Origin: Lachnospiraceae bacterium
GTDB lineage: Bacteria > Bacillota > Clostridia > Lachnospirales > Lachnospiraceae
NCBI GenBank assembly: GCA_015056885.1
Contig: SVFL01000001.1
Span: forward strand, 62,001-126,000
DNA length: 64,000 bases
Reading direction: 5' to 3'
Shown: piece after piece, positions 1-7,633 of the stretch
Numbering within the stretch: the first letter of the stretch is position 1
Layout: each line of letters starts with the position of its first letter
The notes under the pieces: generated by a model
Told to the model about the DNA's origin: nothing
Seen by the model: only the letters and a program-made list of their open reading frames with translations
The model's database searches: none
Position numbers and translations under genes: made by a program

Positions 1-1
1 T

Positions 2-700
2 GTAGACATCAGACTGTATGATGCAAGCGGTAATGTGGTTGAGCGGACTAATCTTGCCAAGAATGTGGATTATGTCAAGATGTCTGCAGAGATTTTAGCG
101 GTAAAAGAAGTTCCTGTAGAGATTGCTGTGATGGGTACCCCGGCTAAGGGATATATGGCAACCGGTGTTGTAGAGAGCAATCCGTCTACCGTGAAGTTGG
201 CAGGTGCTGCATATAATTTGATGCGAATTAACTCGATTGTAATACCTGCGGAAGAATTAGATATTACAGGTGCAGAGACCGATGTGGTTGATGTTATTGA
301 TATCAGGGAATATCTGCCGGATAATATTAAGCTTGCTGAGAGTGGATTTAGTGGTAAGATTACTGCAACGGCATTTGTCGAGCCTATTATTAATAAGACA
401 TTGACAGTGCCTATTGAGAATGTAAGCCTGACGAATATTCCGCAGGGATATGAAGCGGAAATTACTGATTCAGCAGAAACAACATTTACTTTGGAGGTGT
501 CCGGTCTGGGTGGACATGTCAATCCGATACTTCAGGAAAATGTGATGGGTACAGTTGATGTTTCTGCGTGGATGCAAGAGATGGGCATAGAAAATCTGCG
601 CGAGGGAAGTTATAATATCCCTGTGAAGTTTGCGTTAGATGAAAATATTACTCTGGGAGAAACCTATAACGTAAGGGTTGTCATAAAACAGTCGGAATAG
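2..700 (+). CDS. cdaR: CdaR-like YbbR-domain protein (5' end missing)
   Basis: This is the C-terminal 232 residues of a YbbR-repeat protein; the frame is open to the left edge, so the true start lies outside the window. Two YbbR-type beta-rich repeats are visible, each with the pattern V.G.P..GY......P..V...G, followed by a short segment such as DVIDIREYLPDNIKL. In Firmicutes, CdaR is the membrane-anchored extracytoplasmic regulator of the diadenylate cyclase CdaA, and cdaA-cdaR-glmM form a conserved operon. Here glmM follows 45 bp downstream, which supports the assignment. The N-terminal membrane segment and cdaA would lie upstream and cannot be seen. Confidence 0.85.
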   Translation, partial: VDIRLYDASGNVVERTNLAKNVDYVKMSAEILAVKEVPVEIAVMGTPAKGYMATGVVESNPSTVKLAGAAYNLMRINSIVIPAEELDITGAETDVVDVIDIREYLPDNIKLAESGFSGKITATAFVEPIINKTLTVPIENVSLTNIPQGYEAEITDSAETTFTLEVSGLGGHVNPILQENVMGTVDVSAWMQEMGIENLREGSYNIPVKFALDENITLGETYNVRVVIKQSE

Positions 701-745
701 AAATATTAATTAAGTAGGTGCTAAGCACCGGAATAGAGGTAAAAA

Positions 746-2095
746 ATGGCTAGATTATTTGGAACTGATGGTGTAAGAGGTATTGCAAATGAGGAGCTGA
801 CTCCGCTCCTGGCTATGCAGCTGGGACAGGCAGGAGCCTATGTATTGACCAAGGAAAAGGAGCATAAGCCTACTATTATGGTGGGTTGTGACACCCGTAT
901 TTCAGGGGATATGTTGGCAAATGCATTGATGGCAGGAGCTTGTTCCGTGGGTGCGAATTGTATCTATGTAGGTGTGCTTCCTACGCCTGCAGTGGCTTGT
1001 CTCACTAAGAAATATAAGGTAGATGCAGGTGTTGTAATCTCTGCTTCCCACAATCCGGTAGAATTTAACGGAATTAAGTTTTTTGACGGAGACGGTTACA
1101 AGCTTCCGGATGCGTTGGAGGATGAGATCGATGAGTTAATTAAGAATAATATGGCAGGGGTTAAGTTCCCTATTGGTCCCGGTGTCGGTAAAATCAAGTA
1201 TCGTACCGATGCCAGAGAGGAGTATATCAATCATGCCATGAATTCTGTAAATGTGGACTTGTCCGGCTTGAAGATTGTGGTAGACTGTGCAGAGGGTGCT
1301 TCGTTCTACACTTCTGTTGAGACGCTGAAGGAACTGGGCGGCAATGTGGTTGCTATCCATAATAACCCTGACGGAACAAATATTAATGCAAACTGTGGTT
1401 CCACACATATGGAAGAACTGCAGGCCAGAGTAGTATATGAGAAGGCTAATGTAGGTCTCGCTTTTGACGGAGATGCAGATAGATTATTGGCTGTAGATGA
1501 AAATGGTAATCAGGTAGATGGTGACCAGATTATGGCCATCATTGGCAGCTATATGAAACAGCATGGTAAACTTGCAAATGACACTATTGTCGCAACTGTT
1601 ATGAGTAATCTGGGCTTCTTCCTTATGGGGGAGAAAAATGATATTAAGATTGAGCAGACTAAGGTAGGAGACCGTTATGTGCTGGAGCGCATGAAAGAAA
1701 TCAATGCAAATCTTGGCGGAGAGCAGTCCGGTCATATTATATTCCTGGATGAGAATACCACCGGTGATGGCTTGCTCAGTGCGCTTCATCTTTTGCAGGT
1801 AATGGTAGATACCGGTAAGCCTTTGTCAGAACTTGCGTCCATTATGGAGGTTCTCCCTCAGGCGCTGGTAAATGCAAAGGTTGCTAATCACAAGAAGGAT
1901 AAATATATGGAGTATCCTGAGATTGCCGGTGCAATTGCAGAACTTGAGAAGAAGTTTGCCGGTGAGGGAAGAGTACTTATTCGTCCTTCCGGTACAGAGC
2001 CTTTGGTGCGAGTAATGATTGAAGGTAAGAATCAGACTGTTATTCAGGAAGAGGCGGAGAAACTTGCCAGCCTGATTCAGGATATAATGTTTTAA
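746..2095 (+). CDS. glmM: Phosphoglucosamine mutase GlmM
   Basis: GlmM converts glucosamine-6-phosphate to glucosamine-1-phosphate for UDP-GlcNAc and peptidoglycan synthesis in the cytosol. The 449-residue length is normal. The phosphoserine loop ASHNP is at residues 100-104 (Ser101), the Mg-binding loop DGDADR at 241-246, the sugar-binding loop GGEQSGH at 324-330 and the phosphate-binding RPSGTEP at 413-419, so all four catalytic loops are intact. It starts MARLFGTDGVRG, a typical GlmM N-terminus, behind a GAGG ribosome site. It lies 45 bp after cdaR; the gap contains a small hairpin (GGTGC-taa-GCACC, 717-729). The linkage to cdaR reflects the known control of c-di-AMP synthesis by GlmM. Its product feeds the many UDP-HexNAc enzymes in this window. 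Confidence 0.97.
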   Translation: MARLFGTDGVRGIANEELTPLLAMQLGQAGAYVLTKEKEHKPTIMVGCDTRISGDMLANALMAGACSVGANCIYVGVLPTPAVACLTKKYKVDAGVVISASHNPVEFNGIKFFDGDGYKLPDALEDEIDELIKNNMAGVKFPIGPGVGKIKYRTDAREEYINHAMNSVNVDLSGLKIVVDCAEGASFYTSVETLKELGGNVVAIHNNPDGTNINANCGSTHMEELQARVVYEKANVGLAFDGDADRLLAVDENGNQVDGDQIMAIIGSYMKQHGKLANDTIVATVMSNLGFFLMGEKNDIKIEQTKVGDRYVLERMKEINANLGGEQSGHIIFLDENTTGDGLLSALHLLQVMVDTGKPLSELASIMEVLPQALVNAKVANHKKDKYMEYPEIAGAIAELEKKFAGEGRVLIRPSGTEPLVRVMIEGKNQTVIQEEAEKLASLIQDIMF

Positions 2096-2096
2096 T

Positions 2097-2110
2097 CGTA
2101 AACGTTTAAG
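2097..2110. promoter_or_regulatory. cre-like palindrome upstream of ptsH
   Basis: The core TAAACGTTTA (2099-2108) is a perfect palindrome and matches the centre of the CcpA cre consensus TGNAANCGNWWNCA, but the outer bases deviate (CG at the left, AG at the right). It starts 2 bp after the glmM stop and lies 14 bp upstream of the ptsH -35 element. It could be a CcpA or other LacI-family site; the imperfect ends keep confidence low. Confidence 0.4.
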
Positions 2111-2123
2111 TTTTAAAAACGAC

Positions 2124-2152
2124 TTGTGAAAGCCATTCAAACGTGCTATATT
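2124..2152 (+). promoter_or_regulatory. SigA-type promoter for ptsH
   Basis: TTGTGA (2124-2129), a 17-bp spacer and TATATT (2147-2152). A second -10-like TATAAT follows at 2153-2158. It lies about 80 bp upstream of the HPr start, so HPr would have its own transcript with a leader. Confidence 0.55.
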
Positions 2153-2229
2153 TATAATACAGATAATATGTCGCGGAGGAGGCGGACATAGGGGTGTCCG
2201 TGTGGCATAGAGAATGGAGGGTAACACAT

Positions 2230-2493
2230 ATGGTAAGTCAGAAAGTAGTCATCAAGAACCCTACTGGCTTGCATTTGAGACCGGCAGGTATCCTATGCAA
2301 GGAGGCAATGCAGTTTAAATCATTAATTACATTTACATTTCGTGACAATACAGCCAATGCAAAAAGTGTCCTAAGTGTATTGGGTGCTTGTGTCAAGTGC
2401 GGTGATGAGATTGAATTTGTATGTGAGGGAGAAGACGAGGCTGAGGCCTTGCAGACTTTGGTTGCAGCCGTAGAGAACGGCTTGGGAGAATGA
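2230..2493 (+). CDS. ptsH: HPr phosphocarrier protein
   Basis: HPr relays phosphate from enzyme I to the sugar-specific EIIA components of the phosphotransferase system in the cytosol. The 87-residue protein has the active-site His15 in GLHLRPAG and Ser46 in NAKSVLSVLG. Ser46 is the residue that HPr kinase phosphorylates in Firmicutes so that HPr can act with CcpA in carbon catabolite repression. The start at 2230 is chosen because GGAGGGT lies just upstream and gives the standard HPr N-terminus; an in-frame upstream start at 2194 would add 12 unlikely residues. It is a lone gene with its own promoter and terminator, not linked here to ptsI. Confidence 0.95.
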   Translation: MVSQKVVIKNPTGLHLRPAGILCKEAMQFKSLITFTFRDNTANAKSVLSVLGACVKCGDEIEFVCEGEDEAEALQTLVAAVENGLGE

Positions 2494-2496
2494 TTG

Positions 2497-2528
2497 ACAG
2501 CTCATCCGTAGGGATGGGCTGTTCTTTT
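2497..2528 (+). terminator. Rho-independent terminator after ptsH
   Basis: The stem ACAGCTCATCC (2497-2507) pairs with GGATGGGCTGT (2512-2522) with one G-U pair and a 4-nt loop, followed by TCTTTT. It separates ptsH from leuA. Confidence 0.7.
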
Positions 2529-2578
2529 GAGTAAATAAAGAGCTGCCTGTAACAGGGTGTGGGAAAGGAAGTACAGAT

Positions 2579-4255
2579 ATGTTGAATTATCAGAGATATC
2601 GTAAAAATCCGGTGATGAATTATCCGGAGAGAGAATGGCCTAATAAGGAGATTACCAAAGCACCTATTTGGTGTAGTGTAGATTTGCGTGATGGTAATCA
2701 GGCACTTATAGATCCTATGGTAGTAGAAGAGAAGATTGAAATGTTCCAGTTTTTGATTAAGCTGGGCTTTAAAGAAATTGAGATTGGTTTCCCTGCAGCA
2801 AGTCAGATTGAGTTTGATTTTCTGCGTCAGCTGGTAGATAGAAAATTGATTCCCGACGATGTTGTGGTTCAGGTTTTGACTCAGTGTAGAGAGGAATTGA
2901 TTGATCGTACTTTTGAGGCGATTGAAGGTTGCAAGCAGGCAGTTGTACATATCTATAACTCTACCTCCACACTTCAGAGAGATGTAGTATTTCATAAGGA
3001 GATGCCTGAAATTACTGCGATTGCTCTTGAAGGTACCCGGATGGTAAAAGAGCGTGCGGCAAAGTTCCCGGGCAAGATTATTCTGGAGTATTCTCCTGAA
3101 AGCTTCACCGGAACAGAACCGGAGTATGCTTCTGAGATTTGTAATGCTGTGATTAATGAATGGGGACCTACACCTGAGAATCCCATGATTATCAATCTGC
3201 CTTCTACAGTGGAGATGAATACACCCAATGTATATGCAGACCAGATTGAATGGATGATTAAGCACATGGATAAGCGTGAGAGCGTTATTGTCAGTGTGCA
3301 TCCTCATAATGACAGAGGAACCGGTGTTGCAAGTGCAGAACTGGCGCTTCTTGCAGGAGCAGACCGTATTGAGGGTACTCTGTTTGGTAATGGTGAGCGT
3401 ACCGGTAATGTAGATATTTTGAATGTTGCATATAATATGTTCTCTCAGGGCATTAATCCGGAACTTAATATTGAGAAAATCAACGATATTATTGAGATTT
3501 ATGAGCGCTGTTGTAAGTTGCCCATTCATCCCAGACATCCTTATGCCGGCAAACTGGTATTTACTGCTTTCTCCGGTTCTCATCAGGATGCTATTAACAA
3601 GGGTGTGCAGGCTATGAAGGAGCGCCAGAGCGAAATCTGGCAGGTGCCCTATTTGCCCATCGATCCTTCCGATATCGGAAGAGATTACGAGCCTATCGTT
3701 CGTATCAATTCTCAGTCCGGTAAGGGCGGTGTTGCATTTGTTATGGATACCTACTTCGGATTTAAGCTTCCTAAGGCAATGCACAAGGAGTTTGCAAATG
3801 TAATTCAGGCAATTTCCGAAAAGCAGGGTGAGGTTTCTCCTGAGCTTATTATGGAAAGCTTTAAGGCTGAGTATCTTGAGAAGAAGGAGCCTATCCACTT
3901 CAAGAAGCTTCGTATTGACGATTTGAGCGGATCTGCACATGCAGATTTCGATACCAGAGTTACGGTAGTATATACCAACCATGGCCAGGAGAAATTCTTC
4001 GAGGCAGTTGGTAACGGTCCTATCGATGCAGTAAAACGTGGTTTGTGTGAAGAGCTGGATATCAAAATCAAAGTGTTGGATTACGAAGAGCATGCTCTTC
4101 AGAGTGGTTCCAACTCTCAGGCTGCTGCATACATTCACTTGCTGGACAGCAACACAGGCAATGTAACCTATGGTGTTGGCGTAAGTTCCAATATCACCAG
4201 AGCATCTGTCAGAGCGATTTTCTCTGCAGTCAACCGCCTCGGCCTGGGCGAGTAA
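2579..4255 (+). CDS. leuA: 2-isopropylmalate synthase, long (type 2) form
   Basis: LeuA condenses acetyl-CoA with 2-oxoisovalerate, the first committed step of leucine synthesis. The 558-residue length and the N-terminus with NYPEREWPNK mark the long form (LeuA type 2, as in actinobacteria and many clostridia). The DRE-TIM barrel metal site shows LRDGNQ at about 36-41 and HPHNDRG at 241-247. The C-terminal part, with GSNSQAAAYIHL and SSNITRASVRAI, is the LeuA allosteric domain for leucine feedback. It starts at ATG 2579 behind AGGAAG. Only 85 bp separate it from ptsH, most of it the ptsH terminator, so there is no room for a T-box or leader-peptide attenuator. No other leu genes are in the window. 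Confidence 0.95.
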   Translation: MLNYQRYRKNPVMNYPEREWPNKEITKAPIWCSVDLRDGNQALIDPMVVEEKIEMFQFLIKLGFKEIEIGFPAASQIEFDFLRQLVDRKLIPDDVVVQVLTQCREELIDRTFEAIEGCKQAVVHIYNSTSTLQRDVVFHKEMPEITAIALEGTRMVKERAAKFPGKIILEYSPESFTGTEPEYASEICNAVINEWGPTPENPMIINLPSTVEMNTPNVYADQIEWMIKHMDKRESVIVSVHPHNDRGTGVASAELALLAGADRIEGTLFGNGERTGNVDILNVAYNMFSQGINPELNIEKINDIIEIYERCCKLPIHPRHPYAGKLVFTAFSGSHQDAINKGVQAMKERQSEIWQVPYLPIDPSDIGRDYEPIVRINSQSGKGGVAFVMDTYFGFKLPKAMHKEFANVIQAISEKQGEVSPELIMESFKAEYLEKKEPIHFKKLRIDDLSGSAHADFDTRVTVVYTNHGQEKFFEAVGNGPIDAVKRGLCEELDIKIKVLDYEEHALQSGSNSQAAAYIHLLDSNTGNVTYGVGVSSNITRASVRAIFSAVNRLGLGE

Positions 4256-4265
4256 AGGGTGTTGG

Positions 4266-4477
4266 CCAATTCTTTTGTATGTGTGCTTGGGGTTTGTGTA
4301 GAGTCGATTGAGGAGCTTTGTATCCTACCACGGAACGCTTTCGCTCCGTGAAAAACGCAGCGGCACATAAGATTGCAAAGTACGCAATCTAAGTGTCGGC
4401 GTTTTTCAAGGTCCTTTGGTAGGATACAAAGCCCCTAATCGACAGTACATACTCGCAGACACATACAAAAGAATTGG
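4266..4477. repeat. Nested long palindrome, element 1
   Basis: A 212-bp imperfect palindrome starts 10 bp after the leuA stop. The outer arms are a perfect 19-bp inverted repeat (4266-4284 with 4459-4477, beginning CCAATTCTTTTGTATG). A second arm pair at 4303-4330 and 4417-4443 (GTCGATTG...ATCCTACCA) matches with one substitution and one indel. Further in, GAAAAACGC (4350-4358) pairs with GCGTTTTTC (4399-4407), and AGATTGC (4370-4376) pairs with GCAATCT (4384-4390). A side hairpin CACGGA/TCCGTG lies at 4329-4350. No reading frame explains it. It is related to element 2 (4639-4882, opposite orientation) and to the shorter 15085-15166. Confidence 0.9.
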
Positions 4478-4494
4478 GTCCAAGTTTATCAAAT

Positions 4495-4556
4495 AAAGAA
4501 GACCATTGTATGGCGGTGGGAATTGTTTTTCCATCTGCCTTACAATGGTCTTTTTG
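4495..4556. terminator. Terminator between leuA and the convergent DUF3048 gene
   Basis: GACCATTGTA (4501-4510) pairs with TACAATGGTC (4541-4550), with additional weaker pairing inside, followed by TTTTT on the plus strand and preceded by an A-rich run, so it could work in both directions. It sits between the two palindromic elements, about 245 bp after leuA. Confidence 0.75.
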
Positions 4557-4638
4557 CACTTATAAGTAATTATGTTGAACTTAGGTTTGTCAGGAAAGTT
4601 GAGTGATTTTGGAGCTTTTCTTTTACTTGGCTTGTGGA

Positions 4639-4882
4639 ATATCCCAATTTATATATTTGTGTTTAAGGTATTTTGGCTATCGATTGGGCGTTTTATGTCC
4701 TACCACGAGACCTTGAAAAACGCCGGTGCTTGGCGAGGTCAACGAGATTGCGTAGCAAACTCGTTTCGAGCCTAGCATCCGTTGCGCTTTTTCACGGAGC
4801 GGAAGCGTTCCGTGGTAGGATATAATATGCCGCAATCGATAATTAAAAAATCTACATAACACAAATATATAAATTGGGATAT
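4639..4882. repeat. Nested long palindrome, element 2
   Basis: A 244-bp imperfect palindrome ends 2 bp before the stop codon of the minus-strand DUF3048 gene. The outer arms are a perfect 25-bp inverted repeat (4639-4663 with 4858-4882; contains CCCAATTTATATATTTGTG). The second arm pair at 4678-4707 and 4811-4841 contains TATCGATTG and TCCTACCACG. The core again has GAAAAACGC-type and CACGGAGCGGAAGCGTTCCGTG-like side hairpins; its right core is nearly the reverse complement of the left core of element 1, so the two copies are in opposite orientation. The sequence between 4557 and 4638 shows nothing recognisable. Confidence 0.9.
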
Positions 4883-4884
4883 CG

Positions 4885-6030
4885 TCATCGGAACGTAAAG
4901 GAGTCGGTTTCGTTTACGATACAAATCATGGTTTTGCCGGTGTTTAGTGTGATTTCATTGCCGTCATCATCGTAGTATCTGGTAGCACCATAATCGCTGC
5001 CTTTTTCCCAGGTTACATGAATGCCTTTGCCGTTAGTGAAAAACCAGCCGTCTCTAGTGTCATCATGACATTGCAGTACCAAATAGCCCTTGTCATCAAG
5101 AACTTCTTGTTTGGTGTACTGGACAAGAATATTTTTAAAAGCGAGCTGCTCGCCGTCGGCATCGGTATGGGGGGCATCTTCGCCACCTGAAAGATGTTGG
5201 GAACGATAATAGAGCCCATCTTCTTCATTGTATTCAAAATAGCAGCGAGTCAGCGGATAACAGCCGGACATATCAATGTATGTTGCGTTTTGAGCATTGT
5301 CACCATACTGGGTTAATGCATTCGGATTTGCTTTGCCGGCAAATTGAAAATGCTGTTCATCTGTGATGCCTCTGTAGGACAATTCATATTTTCTCGTCTG
5401 AATCCGTTCTCTCAGGGCGGCTCCGTCAGCATATACATTGTGAGGATCCGGTCGGTCCTTGGTGCGGTAAAATGCCGCATTGTCACCGGAGAGACCATCA
5501 ATATTCTGAGTGAGTTCATGGTCCATCAGACTATTGATATAATAGGGGCCGCCATAGTGTACCAAAAAAGCATCCCATTCAAATGCCCAGTAAGCATAAT
5601 ACGTTCGGGTGCTGCGGATGTTGCCGATTTTATTCATATCTTCCCAATTTTCATAAATTGCCATGAGGCGTGTCAGACGACCTTCCACATTGGCTTCATA
5701 AATGATAGACGCATCGGAAAGATTGTAGTGCGGTATGGCGGCGCTCTCGTTAGGAACCATCACGGCAATAGGGCGGGTAGTAGCTGTTTCGGGATTTGTC
5801 CATTCGTTGGTGAGAGGACTGCGAACCATGCCTTCAACGGGGGGATTCGTGTCGTCTTCCACAATGATTTCAAAATCCGTACGCCCGGGTGAATTGGAAT
5901 TGCTGGGCATGCTTTCAGCCGAAATGCTTTCTTCCGATACAAGGGATTCGGAATGGTTGCCGGGTTGATTACAACCGCTGCAAACAAGAGCACTGACTAT
6001 CAGCAATGCAAATAATCTCTTACTTTTCAT
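4885..6030 (-). CDS. DUF3048 (YerB-type) lipoprotein
   Basis: A 381-residue protein of the DUF3048 family, of unknown molecular function, related to B. subtilis YerB. An N-terminal signal peptide (KSKRLFALLIVSALVCSGC) ends in a lipobox with the cysteine of LVCSGC as the lipidation site, so it should be anchored on the outer face of the membrane. A Ser/Asn-rich linker follows, then the two YerB-type domains, with blocks such as PIAVMVPNES, DEHQF-like GITDEQHFQF and a C-terminal HVTWEKGS. I chose ATG 6030 because AAAGG sits 6 bp upstream; ATG 6045 is possible but poorly spaced. It follows the yuiD-like gene by 26 bp, so the two are probably co-transcribed. Element 2 abuts its stop codon. Confidence 0.85.
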   Translation of the reverse strand: MKSKRLFALLIVSALVCSGCNQPGNHSESLVSEESISAESMPSNSNSPGRTDFEIIVEDDTNPPVEGMVRSPLTNEWTNPETATTRPIAVMVPNESAAIPHYNLSDASIIYEANVEGRLTRLMAIYENWEDMNKIGNIRSTRTYYAYWAFEWDAFLVHYGGPYYINSLMDHELTQNIDGLSGDNAAFYRTKDRPDPHNVYADGAALRERIQTRKYELSYRGITDEQHFQFAGKANPNALTQYGDNAQNATYIDMSGCYPLTRCYFEYNEEDGLYYRSQHLSGGEDAPHTDADGEQLAFKNILVQYTKQEVLDDKGYLVLQCHDDTRDGWFFTNGKGIHVTWEKGSDYGATRYYDDDGNEITLNTGKTMICIVNETDSFTFR

Positions 6031-6056
6031 ATCGAAACCTTTCATATCTCAAATTT

Positions 6057-6515
6057 TTAGAGATAGTGAATACCTACTGCAAGCAGGATGCCCAAAATAG
6101 CGCCGGCGAATACCTGAAGCGGGGTGTGTCCAACAAATTCTTTTAATTTGTCATATGCATTGAGTTCATTGCGACCCATGGCGGTAAAAAGTTCAAGGAT
6201 TTCATTTAACACTTTAGCCTGAATGCCGGTTTCTCTGCGGACGCCTCTTGCATCATACATAACAATAATTGCAAGAATGGCAGCGATGGCAAATTCGAAG
6301 CTGGAAGCGGAATATTCAAAATAGGTTGCTGTGGCCAGTGCACAGACGGTAGCGGAATGTGAACTGGGCATTCCTCCACTACCAACAAGTCGTTCTGCCA
6401 CAAATTCTTTCGTAAAAATTAAGTGAATAATAGTCTTTAATATTTGAGCAACAAGCCAGCCTGTTGCTGCGGAGACAAAAATAGTATTACTAAACAAATC
6501 TTGAAAAAACTGCAT
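6057..6515 (-). CDS. YuiD-type divergent PAP2 membrane protein (DUF212)
   Basis: A 152-residue protein of the DUF212/YuiD family, distantly related to PAP2 acid phosphatases and vanadium haloperoxidases. Recognisable features are WLVAQILKTI near the N-terminus, the GGMPSSHSA motif near residue 47, MYDARGVRRETG, and the C-terminal GHTPLQVFAGAILG. About four hydrophobic segments indicate an integral membrane protein. The biochemical substrate is not established. GGGAG lies 8 bp before the ATG. It is the first gene of a two-gene minus-strand unit with the DUF3048 lipoprotein, divergent from the glycosyltransferase at 6677. Confidence 0.85.
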   Translation of the reverse strand: MQFFQDLFSNTIFVSAATGWLVAQILKTIIHLIFTKEFVAERLVGSGGMPSSHSATVCALATATYFEYSASSFEFAIAAILAIIVMYDARGVRRETGIQAKVLNEILELFTAMGRNELNAYDKLKEFVGHTPLQVFAGAILGILLAVGIHYL

Positions 6516-6571
6516 CGTTTTTCTCCCTAATAGTTAAAATAAGTAAAAGTAATTGAAATGACAATAAAAAT

Positions 6572-6600
6572 AGTATACTCTATTTTGAAAGAAAAGTCCA
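6572..6600 (-). promoter_or_regulatory. Promoter for the yuiD-like gene
   Basis: Reading the minus strand: TGGACT (6595-6600), a 17-bp spacer and TATACT (6572-6577). The -10 lies inside a 10-bp sequence ATAGTATACT (6570-6579) that is repeated exactly at 6638-6647 in the divergent promoter. Confidence 0.5.
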
Positions 6601-6618
6601 TGGTGGAACGGTTTTAAC

Positions 6619-6647
6619 TTGCGAATTGAGAAATAGGATAGTATACT
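6619..6647 (+). promoter_or_regulatory. Promoter for the 6677 glycosyltransferase unit
   Basis: TTGCGA (6619-6624), a 17-bp spacer and TATACT (6642-6647), about 30 bp upstream of the start codon. It is a good SigA match. Confidence 0.65.
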
Positions 6648-6676
6648 GTTTCTAGAGAATGCTTAAGGAGGATAAG

Positions 6677-7606
6677 ATGAGTCTTTTAAGTGTGATTGTG
6701 CCTTGTTATAACGAGGAAGAAAATGTTGCCCCGTTTTATGAGGAACTTTTGAAAAATGAGTCTTATTTTAAAGAAAATGATATTGAGGTAGAGATTCTTT
6801 ATATAGATGACGGCTCCAGAGACAAGACGGTTGCTGAAGTCAGAAAGCTTCATGAGAAGGATGGACGTGTACGTCTGATTTCGTTCTCACGTAATTTTGG
6901 TAAAGAGGCAGCTATGTATGCCGGATTAGAGAATTCCAGAGGCGATTATGTGGTAATGATGGATGCGGATTTGCAGGATCCTCCGGCTCTTTTGCCGGAG
7001 ATGTTTGCCGGAATTAAGGAAGGATATGATTCTGTTGCAACAAGACGCGTGGACCGGAAGGGTGAGCCGCCGATTCGTAGTTTTTTTGCAAGAAGATTCT
7101 ATAGTCTTATGAAGAAGATTTCTAAGACGGAAATGATGGATGGTGCCAGAGACTATCGTCTGATGACCAGACAGATGGTGGATGCTATTCTTTCCATGCA
7201 GGAGTATAACCGTTTTACCAAAGGAATTTTTGGCTGGGTAGGCTTCCGTACTAAGTGGCTTGAATTTGAAAACGTAGAACGTCTGCGCGGTGAGACTAAG
7301 TGGAATTTCTGGAAGCTTTTGATGTATTCTTTTGACGGTATTATGGCTTTTTCCACTGCACCCCTGCTCATTTCTTCGCTGATGGGTGTGTTCTTCTGTG
7401 TAGTAGCTTTTGCAATGATTATTTTTATTATCGTGCGTAAGATTATTTTTGGTGATCCGGTGTCCGGATGGCCTTCCATGGTGTGTATTATTTTGATGAC
7501 CAGTGGTATTCAGTTCTTCTGTACGGGTATTTTGGGCCAATATCTCGCCAAGACCTATATGGAGGTGAAACGTCGTCCCATTTATCTGGTAAGAGAAGAG
7601 CTGTAG
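6677..7606 (+). CDS. GT2 polyprenyl-phosphate glycosyltransferase (GtrB/YkoT-like)
   Basis: A 309-residue family 2 glycosyltransferase of the bactoprenol-glucosyl type (GtrB/YkoT/DPM-like), which transfers a sugar from a nucleotide donor to undecaprenyl phosphate on the cytoplasmic face. The N-terminal GT-A domain has SVIVPCYNEEENV, then IDDGSRDKT, and a catalytic DADLQDPP. A region near 150-210 has the acceptor-side RDYRLM and R..KG.FGWVGF motifs, and two transmembrane helices close the C-terminus. I use ATG 6677 because AAGGAGG is spaced 5 bp from it; the upstream ATG 6659 precedes that site. The following membrane proteins could use the lipid-linked sugar. Confidence 0.9.
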   Translation: MSLLSVIVPCYNEEENVAPFYEELLKNESYFKENDIEVEILYIDDGSRDKTVAEVRKLHEKDGRVRLISFSRNFGKEAAMYAGLENSRGDYVVMMDADLQDPPALLPEMFAGIKEGYDSVATRRVDRKGEPPIRSFFARRFYSLMKKISKTEMMDGARDYRLMTRQMVDAILSMQEYNRFTKGIFGWVGFRTKWLEFENVERLRGETKWNFWKLLMYSFDGIMAFSTAPLLISSLMGVFFCVVAFAMIIFIIVRKIIFGDPVSGWPSMVCIILMTSGIQFFCTGILGQYLAKTYMEVKRRPIYLVREEL

Positions 7607-7633
7607 AATGCCGGGTATAAATAAGGACTGTTT

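Noticed and set aside
2494..2578. T-box or leucine attenuator before leuA
   Set aside because: The gap is only 85 bp and is mostly the ptsH terminator; no T-box motif or leucine-rich leader peptide is present.
2393..4138. Long minus-strand open frame (581 codons) opposite leuA
   Set aside because: It is a shadow of leuA; the translation is Cys/His/Leu-rich without any family motif and lacks a ribosome site.
4572..4775. 67-codon open frame between the terminator and element 2
   Set aside because: It has no clear ribosome site, its second half runs into the palindromic repeat, and its composition there is dictated by the repeat.
4266..4882. Insertion sequence or CRISPR array
   Set aside because: There is no transposase frame, and the repeats are two large inverted elements, not short direct repeats with unique spacers.
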